A DNA stretch of 64,000 nt from DATDMG01 sp036518955 (GTDB taxonomy: Bacteria; Actinomycetota; Actinomycetes; Actinomycetales; Kineosporiaceae), in NCBI GenBank assembly GCA_036518955.1, contig DATDMG010000561.1, positions 7,853-71,852 on the forward strand, in the 5' to 3' direction. Shown here piece by piece: positions 10,224 to 19,688 of this stretch; within the stretch, counting starts at the first letter, position 1; each line of letters opens with the position of its first letter. The translations under genes were made by a program, and so were the position numbers. The notes beneath the pieces were generated by a model that searched no databases, was not told where the DNA came from, and saw only the letters and a program-made list of their open reading frames with translations.

Positions 10224-11362
10224 GCCCTGTCGAGTCGAGCGTCCCGCTCGGCCTGCCCGCGTCCCGTTCGGGCCTGGACGACGTCCCGAAGCTGCCGGTG
10301 GGCAGCCCCCGGCAGACGAAGAAGACGTTCACCTCGGACTCCGAGGTCCGCTGGTGCCCCGGGTGCGGCGACTACGCCATCCTGGCCGCCGTCCAGGGGT
10401 TCCTGCCGGAGCTGGGCCTGCGCCGCGAGAACATCGTCTGCGTCTCCGGGATCGGCTGCTCCTCGCGGTTCCCCTACTACCTGGACAGCTACGGGCTGCA
10501 CTCGATCCACGGCCGGGCGCCGTCGATCGCGACCGGCCTCGCGACGTCCCGGCCCGACCTGTCGGTCTGGGTGGTGACCGGTGACGGCGACGCGTTGTCG
10601 ATCGGGGGCAACCACCTCATCCACGCGCTCCGCCGCAACGTCAACCTGACGATCCTGCTGTTCAACAACCGGATCTACGGACTGACGAAAGGGCAGTACT
10701 CACCGACGTCGGAGCCCGGCAAGGTGACCAAGTCGACCCCGTTGGGGTCCGTCGACGAGCCCTTCAACCCGGTGTCGCTGGCGCTGGGCGCCGAGGCCAC
10801 CTTCGTCGCCCGGACCCTGGACAGCGACCGCAAGCACCTGACGTCGGTGCTGCGCCAGGCTGTCGAGCACCGGGGGGCCGCGCTGGTGGAGATCTACCAG
10901 AACTGCCCGATCTTCAATGACGGTGCGTTCGACGTCCTCAAGGACCACGACTCCGCCACGGCGCGGCTGGTCCGGCTCGAGCACGGCGCTCCGGTCCGCT
11001 TCGGCGCCCCGGCGCCGGACGGCCTGGGTAATCGCGGGGTGGCCCGCCGCCCGGACGGCCTGCTGGAGATCGTCGAGCTTCCGGACGGTGCGGCCAGCCC
11101 GGGGGCCGACCGGGTCCTGGTACACGACGCCGGATCCGTGGACCCGTCCGGCCAGTTCACGCTCTCCCGGCTGGATGACCGCTCGATGGCGCACGTCCCG
11201 ATCGGTGTCTTCCGCTCGGTGAGCCGACCCACCTATGACGACCTCGTCCGGGCCCAGGTCGCCTCGGCGGTCGAGGCCGCCCGCGGTCCTGCCACGGACG
11301 ACGACCTGGCTGCGCTGCTCGCGGGCAAGGACACCTGGACGGTGGCACCCTCCGCGTCGTGA
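10220..11362 (+). CDS. korB: 2-oxoacid:ferredoxin oxidoreductase, beta subunit
   Basis: Thiamine-diphosphate-binding partner of KorA. 380 residues from the GTG at 10220, which overlaps the korA stop. Cluster ligands start with CPGCGD (Cys46 and Cys49) and continue in VSGIGCSSRFPYY. The diphosphate/Mg site is GDGDALSIGG followed by NNRIYGLTKGQYSPTS, matching KorB. The C-terminal 50 residues are acidic and variable. Together KorAB would feed reduced ferredoxin to other enzymes. Its last 130 bases overlap the end of a minus-strand gene. Confidence 0.93.
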
Positions 11363-12300
11363 TCCTCGGCGCCGCCGCCGCGCGGCCGGGTCGGGGTGCG
11401 GACCCCGGCCCGGGCGGCGGCCCACGCTTCCACGTCGGCGGCGACGTCGTCCCAGCAGGTCCCGACGCCGAGCTTGTCGGCCTCGAGGTGAGTGATCAGG
11501 TTCGGTGCCGCCCCCACGAACAGGCGGCAGTTGGCGAGCCTGCGGTGCGCCCGCAGGTTGGTCGCCACCAGGAACGGCGTCAGGACGGCGTCCCGGGCCC
11601 AGCGCTTGGCCGAGCGGCCCCCCGACGAGACGAGGGCGCGCGCCAGGTGACGGTAGGGATGCGGCTCGAAACCCTGGATGACGACGCAGCTGTCGTGATC
11701 GCGGTACATGTTCCTGTGCGGCACCATGCAGAACCGGAAGATCCCCAGGTCCGCCTTGATCGCCCGCACCCTCCCGCCGAACGAGCTCGCCGTGCTCAGG
11801 ATGCGTTCCCACCGAACACCGTCGACCGAGCCGACGACCGCGTGCCGCCACCCGCGTGGGAGCGGCGGCAGCTGCGCCTGCGGCAGTTGGCCATGGACGA
11901 AGCCGTAGAGCGCGAAGTAGTCCGCCTCCGGCAGTACCTTCGCCGCCGCGACGAGGTGGGTGAGGGCCCCCTCGGTGTAGAGATAGTCGTCCTCGCTGAA
12001 CCAGACGAGATCGTCGTCGTCCCAGCCGAGCAGGGCCGGAAGGCGTAGTCCCAGGACGTACGACCGCCGCATCCCGACCCTGGGCAGCTCGACGACCCGA
12101 CCGACGGGGCGTTGGATGGTCAGGATCTCCTCCGGCACCGGGCCGTCGTTGAGGAACAGCACCTCGAGCTCGGACCCAGCCGCCTCGACCGCACGCACGA
12201 AGGACAGCAGGGCCAGCCGCTTGCTGTAGTAAGAAGGGCGGTTCTTCCAGTTCTCACCGCCGTACGAGCGGTACACCAGACGCAACATCACCGGCCCCAT
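11233..12300 (-). CDS. Probable glycosyltransferase (GT-A fold like)
   Basis: About 355 residues from the ATG at 12300 (12327 and 12288 are alternatives). It resembles GT-A glycosyltransferases in layout: an N-terminal RLVYRSYGGENWKNRP, then an acidic cluster WDDDDLVWFSEDDYLY around residues 100-115 that could bind metal and sugar nucleotide. No signal peptide or membrane segment. The final 45 codons lie antisense to the end of korB and read as low-complexity Ala/Ser, so the functional protein probably ends earlier in fold terms. Acceptor and sugar unknown. Convergent with korB and divergent from rarD. Confidence 0.6.
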   Translation of the reverse strand: MGPVMLRLVYRSYGGENWKNRPSYYSKRLALLSFVRAVEAAGSELEVLFLNDGPVPEEILTIQRPVGRVVELPRVGMRRSYVLGLRLPALLGWDDDDLVWFSEDDYLYTEGALTHLVAAAKVLPEADYFALYGFVHGQLPQAQLPPLPRGWRHAVVGSVDGVRWERILSTASSFGGRVRAIKADLGIFRFCMVPHRNMYRDHDSCVVIQGFEPHPYRHLARALVSSGGRSAKRWARDAVLTPFLVATNLRAHRRLANCRLFVGAAPNLITHLEADKLGVGTCWDDVAADVEAWAAARAGVRTPTRPRGGGAEDHDAEGATVQVSLPASSAARSSSVAGPRAASTAEATWARTRSS

Positions 12301-12370
12301 CCGTCGCTCTAAGCTCGCGTCGTCCACGCATCGTCACACGCGTCCAGCAGCGGTGCATCTTCCCTGACCG

Positions 12371-12438
12371 GCTTTTTGCCGCCTGATGAGCTAGCTTTTT
12401 GCTTGCCTGATGAATCAGCTTTTGCCGCCTGATGAGCA
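12371..12438. repeat. Three tandem ~23-bp repeats upstream of rarD
   Basis: Three imperfect copies at 12371-12393, 12394-12417 and 12418-12438, each of the form GCTTTTTGC..GCCTGATGA. They are more AT-rich than the surroundings and lie between the divergent glycosyltransferase and rarD starts, so they may form a regulatory array or a slippage product. T-runs in each copy are unusual for this genome. Confidence 0.8.
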
Positions 12439-12496
12439 GACCCGATCGAAGGAATCACGTGGGCGGGCGATCGGCACCATGACATATGGTCGTCCC

Positions 12497-13423
12497 ATGA
12501 ATCATGGGCGGCGAGGAGCCGGCTACGGCATCACCGCCTACCTGATCTGGGGGATCTTCCCGCTGTACTTCCATGCTCTGCGCCGTTCGGGGGCGGTGGA
12601 GATCCTGCTGCACCGGGTGCTGTGGTCGCTCGTGGTGTGCCTCGGAGTTCTCACCGTGGGGCGGGCCTGGCCGCAGGTGCGGGCGGCGCTCCACCGTCGT
12701 CACGACGCGGCCCTGCTCGCCACGGCGTCCGCGTTGCTCGCGGTCAACTGGGGTGTGTACGTGTATGCGGTCAACAGCGGCCAGGTCCTCGAGGCGTCCC
12801 TCGGCTACTACATCAACCCGTTGGTCACGGTGCTGTTCGGCGTGCTCGCGCTGCGCGAGCGGCTGCGCCCGGTGCAGTGGGCGGCGGTCGGCACGGGGGG
12901 TGCGGCGGTCGCCGTCCTCACCGGGGCGTACGGCAGGCTGCCGTGGATCGCCCTGGCGCTGGCCCTCTCCTTCGGCGGGTACGGGCTGATCAAGAACCGG
13001 GTGGGCGGGTCGGTCGGTGCACTCGCCAGTCTGTCCGTCGAGACGCTCACACTGGCCCCGGTAGCGATCGCCGGGGTCGTCTGGCTGCAGGCCACCGGCC
13101 GGGGCACCTTCACCGACGACGCGCCGGCGCAGGGCCTGCTCCTGGCCAGCGCGGGGTTGGCGACCGTCGTCCCGCTGCTGTTCTTCGCCGCGGCCGCCCG
13201 GCGGGTGCCGCTGTCGACCATGGGCCTGCTGCAGTATCTGACCCCGACCCTGCAGCTGATCTGCGGGGTGGTGTTCCTCGGTGAACACATGCCGCTGGCG
13301 CGCTGGCTCGGGTTCGGCCTGGTCTGGATCGCGCTGGCGCTGCTGACCGCCGACTCGCTGACGACCGCCCGACGCCGCACGCCCTCCCGCTTCGAGGCCC
13401 CGGCGACGGCGGCGTCGCCCTGA
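12497..13423 (+). CDS. rarD: EamA-family transporter, RarD type
   Basis: Inner-membrane drug/metabolite superfamily transporter of the RarD group. About 308 residues from the ATG at 12497, with ten hydrophobic segments in two EamA-like halves. Typical RarD stretches are GITAYLIWGIFPLYF near the start, LEASLGYYINPLVTVLFG in the middle and LSTMGLLQYLTPTLQ near the end. Earlier in-frame starts (12410) would run through the repeat array and are unlikely. Substrate unknown. Confidence 0.88.
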   Translation: MNHGRRGAGYGITAYLIWGIFPLYFHALRRSGAVEILLHRVLWSLVVCLGVLTVGRAWPQVRAALHRRHDAALLATASALLAVNWGVYVYAVNSGQVLEASLGYYINPLVTVLFGVLALRERLRPVQWAAVGTGGAAVAVLTGAYGRLPWIALALALSFGGYGLIKNRVGGSVGALASLSVETLTLAPVAIAGVVWLQATGRGTFTDDAPAQGLLLASAGLATVVPLLFFAAAARRVPLSTMGLLQYLTPTLQLICGVVFLGEHMPLARWLGFGLVWIALALLTADSLTTARRRTPSRFEAPATAASP

Positions 13424-13493
13424 CCGCCCTCGGCGACGACGTCCGCCGGCCGGGCCGGCGCGTACCGTCGGGGCCGGCTGCCAGACTCGGACC

Positions 13494-14543
13494 ATGCGAC
13501 TGCCCGTGATGCCGCCGGTCAAGCCGATGCTCGCCAAGGCACGGCCCGAGGTCCCGGACCAGCCGTCGGGGGGCGAGCCGGCCTGGCTGTACGAGCCGAA
13601 GTGGGACGGGTTCCGCTGCATCGTCTTCCGGGACGGCGACGAGGTCGTGCTCGGATCCCGCAACCTACGGCCCCTCGACCGGTACTTCCCCGAGGTGCTG
13701 GCCGCCGTGCGCGCCGAACTGCCGCCGCGCGTCGTCCTGGACGCCGAGCTGGTCGTCCCGCGCGAACGGGACGACCGCACCCGGCTCGACTGGGAGGCGC
13801 TCTCCCAGCGCATCCACCCCGCCGCCTCCCGGATCACGCTGCTCAGCGAGCAGACTCCGGCCCAGGTGATCGCCTTCGACTGCCTCGCGCTCGCCGACGA
13901 CGACCTCACCCCGCGCCCACTCACCGAACGCCGTGCCGCACTGGAGTCGATCTTCGCCGATGGCCCTGCCGGGCGCGGCGTGCACCTGTCGATCGCCACC
14001 ACGGACACCGGGACGGCGCGCGGCTGGTTCCGGACGTTCGAGGGGGCCGGGCTGGACGGCGTCGTCGCGAAGCGACTGGCCGGCCCGTACCGGCCGGACG
14101 TCCGGGACATGGTGAAGGTCAAGCACCACCGAACCGCCGACTGCGTCGTCGTCGGGTACCGCAAGCACAAGAGCATCGACGGCGTCGGGTCGCTGCTCCT
14201 CGGGCTGTACCACGGCGAGGCGCTGCACATGGTCGGCGGCGCTTCGGCCTTCCCGGCTGCCGAGCGGCGCGCCCTGCTGCAGCGGCTTCAGCCCTACCGG
14301 GTCGGCGCGGACGTCACGGCGGAGGGCGAGAAGAACCGCTGGAACGCCCGGGAGGACAGCTCCTTCGTTCCGCTGCGCCCCGAGCTGGTCGTGGAGGTGG
14401 AGTACGACCAGATGGAGGGCGACCGGCTCCGGCACGCGGGTCGGGTGCTGCGCTGGCGCACGGACAAGGCGCCACGGGACTGCGCCTACGACCAGCTGGA
14501 GGTGCCGACCCGGTACGACCTGTCCGACGTCCTCGCGCGGTGA
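13494..14543 (+). CDS. ligC: ATP-dependent DNA ligase, LigC type
   Basis: Seals DNA nicks using ATP; LigC enzymes act in repair together with LigD-like polymerases. 349 residues, the usual LigC length. The adenylation motif is EPKWDGFR with Lys36 as the nucleophile; further motifs include ELVVPRE, FDCLAL, EGVV-like GLDGVVAKR and the motif V stretch MVKVKHHR. An OB-fold domain follows from about residue 215. The polymerase-type gene starts 16 bases downstream in the same direction, an arrangement known from mycobacterial LigC/Pol pairs. No Ku gene is in the window. Confidence 0.92.
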   Translation: MRLPVMPPVKPMLAKARPEVPDQPSGGEPAWLYEPKWDGFRCIVFRDGDEVVLGSRNLRPLDRYFPEVLAAVRAELPPRVVLDAELVVPRERDDRTRLDWEALSQRIHPAASRITLLSEQTPAQVIAFDCLALADDDLTPRPLTERRAALESIFADGPAGRGVHLSIATTDTGTARGWFRTFEGAGLDGVVAKRLAGPYRPDVRDMVKVKHHRTADCVVVGYRKHKSIDGVGSLLLGLYHGEALHMVGGASAFPAAERRALLQRLQPYRVGADVTAEGEKNRWNAREDSSFVPLRPELVVEVEYDQMEGDRLRHAGRVLRWRTDKAPRDCAYDQLEVPTRYDLSDVLAR

Positions 14544-14559
14544 GCACGCCACCGGCAGG

Positions 14560-15648
14560 ATGGCTGGCATGCCCGCACCCGCTCTGGAACTCGACGTGGA
14601 CGGCGTCCCCGTCCGGTTGTCCAACCCCGACAAGGTCTACTTCCCCGGGCTCGGCCCGGACGGCGGCACGAAGCGCCACCTCGTCGAGTACTACCGGTCG
14701 GTGGCGACGCTGGGCGGCAGCCCGATCCTGACTGCGCTGCGTGACCGACCGACCTACCTGCAGCGGTTCCCGGACGGGATCGACGGCGAAGAGGTCTACC
14801 AGAAGCGGCTGCCGCCCAAGCTGCCCGAGCACGTGCAGTCGTGCCGGGTGCGCTTCCCGTCCGGACGGTACGCGGACGCGCTCAAGGTGACCTGCGCCGC
14901 GGACGTCGTGTGGGCGGCCAACCTCGGTACCGTCACCTTCCACCCGTGGCACGCGCGCTGCGAGGACGTCGAGCACCCGGACGAGTTGCGCCTCGACCTC
15001 GATCCCCAACCGGGCACCGGGTTCGCCGAAGCCCGGGCGGTCGCCGTCGACGTCGTCCGGCCGTTGCTGGCGGAGCTGGGCTATGCCGGGTTCCCCAAGT
15101 GCAGCGGCGGACGCGGGATCCACGTGTACGTGCGGATCGAACCACGCTGGACGTTCGTGGAGGTACGCCGGGCCGCGATCGCGTTCGCCCGGGAGGTGGA
15201 GCGTCGGGCCCCCGACCGCGTCACCACCGCCTGGTGGAAGGAAGAGCGCGGAGAACGGATCTTCATCGACTACAACCAGAACGCCCGTGACCGGACCGTC
15301 GCCTCCGCGTACTCCGCCCGCCGGACGCCGCGGGCGACCGTGTCGACGCCGGTCACCTGGGCCGAATTGGCCGACACCGAGCCGGACGACCTCACCATCC
15401 ACACCGTGCCCGCCCTCCTGAAACGCCGCGGCGACCCGATGGCCGCGCTGGACGACGTCGTCCACTCGCTGGACCCCCTGCTCGACCTGGCCCGCCGCGA
15501 CGAGGCCGGCGGCCTCGGCGACCTGCCCTACCCACCCAACTACCCGAAGATGCCGGGCGAACCGAAGCGAGTGCAGCCGAGCAAGTCCCGCGCGGACACG
15601 GCGGGTAACACCCCGTCGCTCGGCCAGGGCCTGCCCGACCTGGACTGA
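14560..15648 (+). CDS. LigD-type polymerase/primase domain protein
   Basis: Stand-alone member of the polymerase domain family of bacterial non-homologous end joining (archaeo-eukaryotic primase fold): adds nucleotides, preferably ribonucleotides, at DNA ends. 362 residues; a start three codons later is possible. Catalytic DLDPQ (Asp146 and Asp148), the SGGRGIHVYV loop near residue 190, a third acidic site in IFIDYNQNARD and the SAYSARRTPRATVSTPV stretch are all seen. The nuclease and ligase domains of full LigD are absent; the ligase is the separate upstream gene. The C-terminal 40 residues are basic and Pro-rich. Confidence 0.92.
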   Translation: MAGMPAPALELDVDGVPVRLSNPDKVYFPGLGPDGGTKRHLVEYYRSVATLGGSPILTALRDRPTYLQRFPDGIDGEEVYQKRLPPKLPEHVQSCRVRFPSGRYADALKVTCAADVVWAANLGTVTFHPWHARCEDVEHPDELRLDLDPQPGTGFAEARAVAVDVVRPLLAELGYAGFPKCSGGRGIHVYVRIEPRWTFVEVRRAAIAFAREVERRAPDRVTTAWWKEERGERIFIDYNQNARDRTVASAYSARRTPRATVSTPVTWAELADTEPDDLTIHTVPALLKRRGDPMAALDDVVHSLDPLLDLARRDEAGGLGDLPYPPNYPKMPGEPKRVQPSKSRADTAGNTPSLGQGLPDLD

Positions 15649-15673
15649 CGTCGACCGGCCCGGGTGGCCGCGG

Positions 15674-16852
15674 TCACGGCGACCAGCGGACCTGGACGCT
15701 CGGCGCCTCGAGGAAGGCCGCGTACCCGGCGAGAGCACCCTCGAACCCGGCGCGATCCGCCTCGTCGAGCCGCTGGAGGGCCGCGGCGTCGACGACCAGT
15801 CGGCCGCCCCTGCGCGTGCGGATCCAGGTGCCCACCACCCGGCCTTCCCGGACGAGCGTCGGGCGGAAGACGCCGTTGCCGCCCGGCACCACGGCCTTCA
15901 GGTCTTCCGGTCCCATCAGCAGGGACCGGTCCTTGTACCCGAGCACGAACTCGTCGAAGCCGGGCAGCGCCAGGCGCACCGGCCGGGGGACGGGTGGCGC
16001 GGCGTCCAGGACCGGTGGATGCGCCAGCATCGGCGCGCCGTCGACCGTCACCTCGCACACCTCGTCGCCCGCGGCCCGCAGGCCGCGGTCGACGTCGCCG
16101 AGCGGCAGGCCCGTCCACCCGGCGAGGTCTCGCCGCGGCACCGGACCGTGGCTGCGCACGTACCGGACGGCGACCACGGCCAGCGCCTCCTCCCGGTCGG
16201 GGCACCGCTGCCCAGGCGCCCAGTCGTCGAGGAGGACGAACGTCTGCTCCGAGCCGACGTCCGGCGCGAGGCAGGCGACCCCACGCTTGCAGGCCAGCCC
16301 CAGCAGGTGGTACCCGGCCTGGCCGACGACCGGCACACCGCCTGCCGCCAGGACCGCGAGACACCCGGCGCGGGTGAGCCGCCGGCCCCCCGCGAGGGCG
16401 GCCCCGAGACGTTCGATCGCTCGGTCGGCGTGAGCGTCGGTCAGACCGAGTTGGCGGCGCCGGGTGGCCTCCGCGGTCGCGGTGCGCCCGGCCATCAGCC
16501 CGGTCATCCACCGGGCGTCCCGAGCCGGGACGAGGTGCAGCGTCCCCCGCATCGGCCAGGTGCGGACGACGGTTCGCTCCTCCAGCGCGTGCCGCAGGGC
16601 GGTGGCCGTGGCCCCCGGCAACCGGACGCCGAGAGACCAGAGCAGGCTGCGCACGTCCTGGCCCTGCATCGCCCCGAACCAGGTGACGACGCGGAGGACG
16701 GCCGCGGCGAGCCCGCCTCCGGCCTCGTCGGCCCCCGGCGCTCCCCCGCCACCACAGGATTCGTCGGCCGGCGCCCAGACCCGCCCGGGCGGGGAGAGGA
16801 GCAGGGACCGCAACCGCAGGGCTCGTGCGTCAGCCGCGGACAGCCTGGTCAT
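15674..16852 (-). CDS. Winged-helix DNA-binding protein (HTH_42 / AlkZ-like)
   Basis: 392 residues, matching the HTH_42 superfamily that includes AlkZ/YcaQ DNA glycosylases. The diagnostic region is VTWFGAMQGQD near residue 60, in the place where this family carries its QxQ or QxD active motif, followed by RTWPMRGTLHLVPARDARW, a strong family signature. Later comes FDEFVLGYKDRS. A role in repair of alkylated or crosslinked DNA is possible and would suit the neighbouring end-joining genes, with which it converges (25-base gap). Glycosylase activity cannot be judged from the sequence alone. Confidence 0.8.
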   Translation of the reverse strand: MTRLSAADARALRLRSLLLSPPGRVWAPADESCGGGGAPGADEAGGGLAAAVLRVVTWFGAMQGQDVRSLLWSLGVRLPGATATALRHALEERTVVRTWPMRGTLHLVPARDARWMTGLMAGRTATAEATRRRQLGLTDAHADRAIERLGAALAGGRRLTRAGCLAVLAAGGVPVVGQAGYHLLGLACKRGVACLAPDVGSEQTFVLLDDWAPGQRCPDREEALAVVAVRYVRSHGPVPRRDLAGWTGLPLGDVDRGLRAAGDEVCEVTVDGAPMLAHPPVLDAAPPVPRPVRLALPGFDEFVLGYKDRSLLMGPEDLKAVVPGGNGVFRPTLVREGRVVGTWIRTRRGGRLVVDAAALQRLDEADRAGFEGALAGYAAFLEAPSVQVRWSP

Positions 16853-16933
16853 GCCCGGAGCCTAGGTGCCGCCACCGACAGTCTGGCCGGCCGCGTCGAG
16901 GCCGCCCGTGGGGGGGCCGGACCAGGGGTCGCC

Positions 16934-17980
16934 TCAGGAGGTGCGCTCCACCACGGCGTGCGCGAACGCCTGCAGGGCCTCCTTCGCGGGACCCACCGGG
17001 AGGGGTTCCAGCACGTCCGCCGCCTCCCGGCCCCAGCGCTGGGCCTCGGCCCGGGCCCGCTCCGTCGCCGGGTGGTCGCGCAGCAGCGCCACCGCGGTGG
17101 CCAGCGCGGCGTCGTCGGTGAGGTCGCCGTCCAGCAGGGCGACCAGTTCGCGGGAGGCGGCGTCCCCGTGCTCCGCCGCGTGCCGTCGCGCCAGCAGCAC
17201 CGGGAGCGTCGGCACGCCCTCGCGCAGGTCGGTTCCGGGCGTCTTGCCGCTGGTGGCGCCGTCCGAGACCAGGTCGATGACGTCGTCCGCGAGCTGGAAC
17301 GCCACGCCGACCCGCTCGCCGTACCGGATGAGGACGTCGAGGACCTCCGGCGGGCAGCCGGCGAACATGGCGCCGAACCGCGCGGAGGTGGCGATCAGCG
17401 AGCCGGTCTTGTTCGCGAGCACCTGCACGTAGTGCTGCACCGGGTCGTCGCCCGCCCGCGGACCGATGGTCTCGTGGAGCTGCCCCAGGCAGAGCCGCTC
17501 GAACGTCTCGGCCTGGATCCGGACCGCCTGGGTACCGAGGTCCGCCACGATCATGGACGCGCGGGCGAACAGCAGATCGCCGGTCAGGATCGCCACGGTG
17601 TTCCCCCACACCTGGTGTGCGGCGGGGGCGCCGCGTCGCACCGGCGCCGAATCCATCACGTCGTCGTGGTAGAGGGTGGCCAGGTGGGTCAGTTCCACCA
17701 CCACCGCGGCGTGCAGGATCTCCGGCCGCGACGGGTCGCCCAGATGCGACGCGAGCAGGGTCAGCAGTGGCCGCACCCGCTTGCCGCCCGCCTGGACCAG
17801 ATGCCGGCAGGCGTCGTCCGCGAGCGGGTCCGCCTGCTGGACGGCGACATGTAGGCGGGTCTCGACCGAGGCGAGCCCGTCGCGGACCGCGGCGTCCAGC
17901 GGGGAGTCCGCCAGCGGCAGGTCCAGGGCAGCCGTGGCGGGTGACGGCGACCCGGCTCCCTGCCGGATCATGCCGGGCAC
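16934..17980 (-). CDS. Long-chain polyprenyl diphosphate synthase (menaquinone side chain)
   Basis: Trans-prenyl transferase that elongates farnesyl or geranylgeranyl diphosphate to the isoprenoid tail of menaquinone. 348 residues. First aspartate-rich motif DDVMD at 106-110, second motif DDVIDLVSD near residue 230, with GGKRVRP at 65-71 binding the substrate. The residues before the first motif are ALYHDD-like (ATLYHDD) with no bulky aromatic stop close by, consistent with a long product. It starts 58 bases after nuoN on the same strand, so it may be read through from the nuo operon. MenA (46968-47837) would use its product. Confidence 0.9.
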   Translation of the reverse strand: MPGMIRQGAGSPSPATAALDLPLADSPLDAAVRDGLASVETRLHVAVQQADPLADDACRHLVQAGGKRVRPLLTLLASHLGDPSRPEILHAAVVVELTHLATLYHDDVMDSAPVRRGAPAAHQVWGNTVAILTGDLLFARASMIVADLGTQAVRIQAETFERLCLGQLHETIGPRAGDDPVQHYVQVLANKTGSLIATSARFGAMFAGCPPEVLDVLIRYGERVGVAFQLADDVIDLVSDGATSGKTPGTDLREGVPTLPVLLARRHAAEHGDAASRELVALLDGDLTDDAALATAVALLRDHPATERARAEAQRWGREAADVLEPLPVGPAKEALQAFAHAVVERTS

Positions 17981-18038
17981 GGTCCCACGCCACCGCCAGG
18001 TCCGGCGGGCCCGACGAGGCTGCTGCTGCGTCGGACGG

Positions 18039-19688
18039 TCACGGCAGGAACACCGCCGCGGACGCCGCCTGGTTGAGCAGCAGCGACGGGACCACGCCGA
18101 GGAGCACGGTGACCGACGCCGCGAGCATGATGGCGAACGTCGTCCCGATGCCCGGGGCCGCGACGACGGCCTGGGCTCCGGTGGGTTCGCTGAAGTACAT
18201 CAGGACGATGACCCGGACGTAGAAGAAGGCGGCGACCGCGCTCGCCAGCACACCGATCAGGGCCAGCACCCATCCGCCGTTGGCCACCGCGGCGGCGAAG
18301 ACGGCGTACTTGCCCATGAAGCCACTGGTGAGCGGGATGCCGGCGAAGGCCAGCAGGAACAGGGTGAACAGCCCCGCCGTCACCGGGTGGCGCCGGCCGA
18401 GGCCCGCCCACTGCGACAGGTGCGTGGCCTCGCCACCCACCACGCCCTCCTCGCCGGAGTCCCGCACCAGACTGACCAGGGCGAACGCTCCGATCGTGGT
18501 GAACCCGTAGGCGGCCAGGTAGAAGAGCACCCCGGCGACGCCGGTCCGGTCCATCGCCAGCACGCCGACGAGCAGGAAGCCGGCATGCGCGATGGACGAG
18601 TACGCCAGCATCCGCTTCACGTCCGTCTGCACGATCGCGATCACCGAGCCGACGACCATGGTGAGGATCGCGACCCCCCACAGCGCCGGGGACCAGTCCC
18701 AGCGGACCTGCGGCACGGCCACGTAGGCGACCCGCAGCAGGGCACCGAAGGCGGCCACCTTCGTGCACGCGGCCATGAACCCGGTGACCGGGGTCGGTGC
18801 GCCCTGGTACACGTCCGGCGTCCAGACGTGGAAGGGGGACGCGCTCACCTTGAACAGCAGGCCGACCGCCACCAGCGCCACCCCGAGAAGGAGCAGGCCC
18901 TCCTTCTGCAGCACCGGCGCGCCGGACGAGCCCGTGATCGCGGCGGCGATGTCGGCGAGCCGCACCGATCCGGCGAACCCGTAGAGCATCGCCACGCCGT
19001 ACAGGAAGAACGCGGACGAGAACGCGCCGAGGAGGAAGTACTTCATGCTCGCCTCCTGCGACAGCAGGCGACGGCGCCGGGCGAGCCCGCACATCAGGTA
19101 CAGCGGCAGCGACAGGACCTCGAGCGCCACGAACATCGTCAGCAGGTCGTTGGACGCCGGGAACAGCAGCATCCCGCCCACCGAGAAGAGCAGCAACGGG
19201 AACACCTCGGACTGCACCAGCCCCGCCCGCCGGGCCGCCGCCTCCGCGTTCGAGCCCGGTACCGCCGAGGCCTGCGGCGCGAACGGCCCGCCCTCGTCGA
19301 CCGAGCGGTCCGCCATCGTCAGCGCGGCGACGAGCGACAGGGCCAGGATCGTCCCCTGCAGGAACAGCGCCGGCTTGTCGATCACCACCGCGCCCAGCAC
19401 CGTGCTGCCGCTGCGTGCCACCCCGGCGGTCTCCACCGGCCTGCCCTGGATCGCCTGGACGACGACGGCGACCAGCCCGCCGAACATCGCCAGGACGGCG
19501 ATCCCCTGCTGGACCCCGAGCCGCGCGGCCCGGGGCACGAACGCCTCGACCAGCACGGCGAGCAGCGCGGCCCCGAACACGATCAGCATCGGCGCGACGG
19601 CCCGGTAGTCGACCGACGGGGCCTGGAACTCGATCGCCGACGGCAGCGACGCCGGGAGAGCTGCCACGGCGGGGGCGAGCGAGATCAC
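18039..19688 (-). CDS. nuoN: NADH-quinone oxidoreductase subunit N
   Basis: Antiporter-like proton-pumping membrane subunit of complex I. 549 residues, 14 or so hydrophobic segments. The conserved Lys-bearing stretch of the channel is seen at DVKRMLAYSSIAHAGFLLVG and an earlier one at VSASPFHVWTPDVYQGAPTP. The start overlaps the nuoM stop by four bases. Last nuo gene of the operon. Confidence 0.96.
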   Translation of the reverse strand: MISLAPAVAALPASLPSAIEFQAPSVDYRAVAPMLIVFGAALLAVLVEAFVPRAARLGVQQGIAVLAMFGGLVAVVVQAIQGRPVETAGVARSGSTVLGAVVIDKPALFLQGTILALSLVAALTMADRSVDEGGPFAPQASAVPGSNAEAAARRAGLVQSEVFPLLLFSVGGMLLFPASNDLLTMFVALEVLSLPLYLMCGLARRRRLLSQEASMKYFLLGAFSSAFFLYGVAMLYGFAGSVRLADIAAAITGSSGAPVLQKEGLLLLGVALVAVGLLFKVSASPFHVWTPDVYQGAPTPVTGFMAACTKVAAFGALLRVAYVAVPQVRWDWSPALWGVAILTMVVGSVIAIVQTDVKRMLAYSSIAHAGFLLVGVLAMDRTGVAGVLFYLAAYGFTTIGAFALVSLVRDSGEEGVVGGEATHLSQWAGLGRRHPVTAGLFTLFLLAFAGIPLTSGFMGKYAVFAAAVANGGWVLALIGVLASAVAAFFYVRVIVLMYFSEPTGAQAVVAAPGIGTTFAIMLAASVTVLLGVVPSLLLNQAASAAVFLP

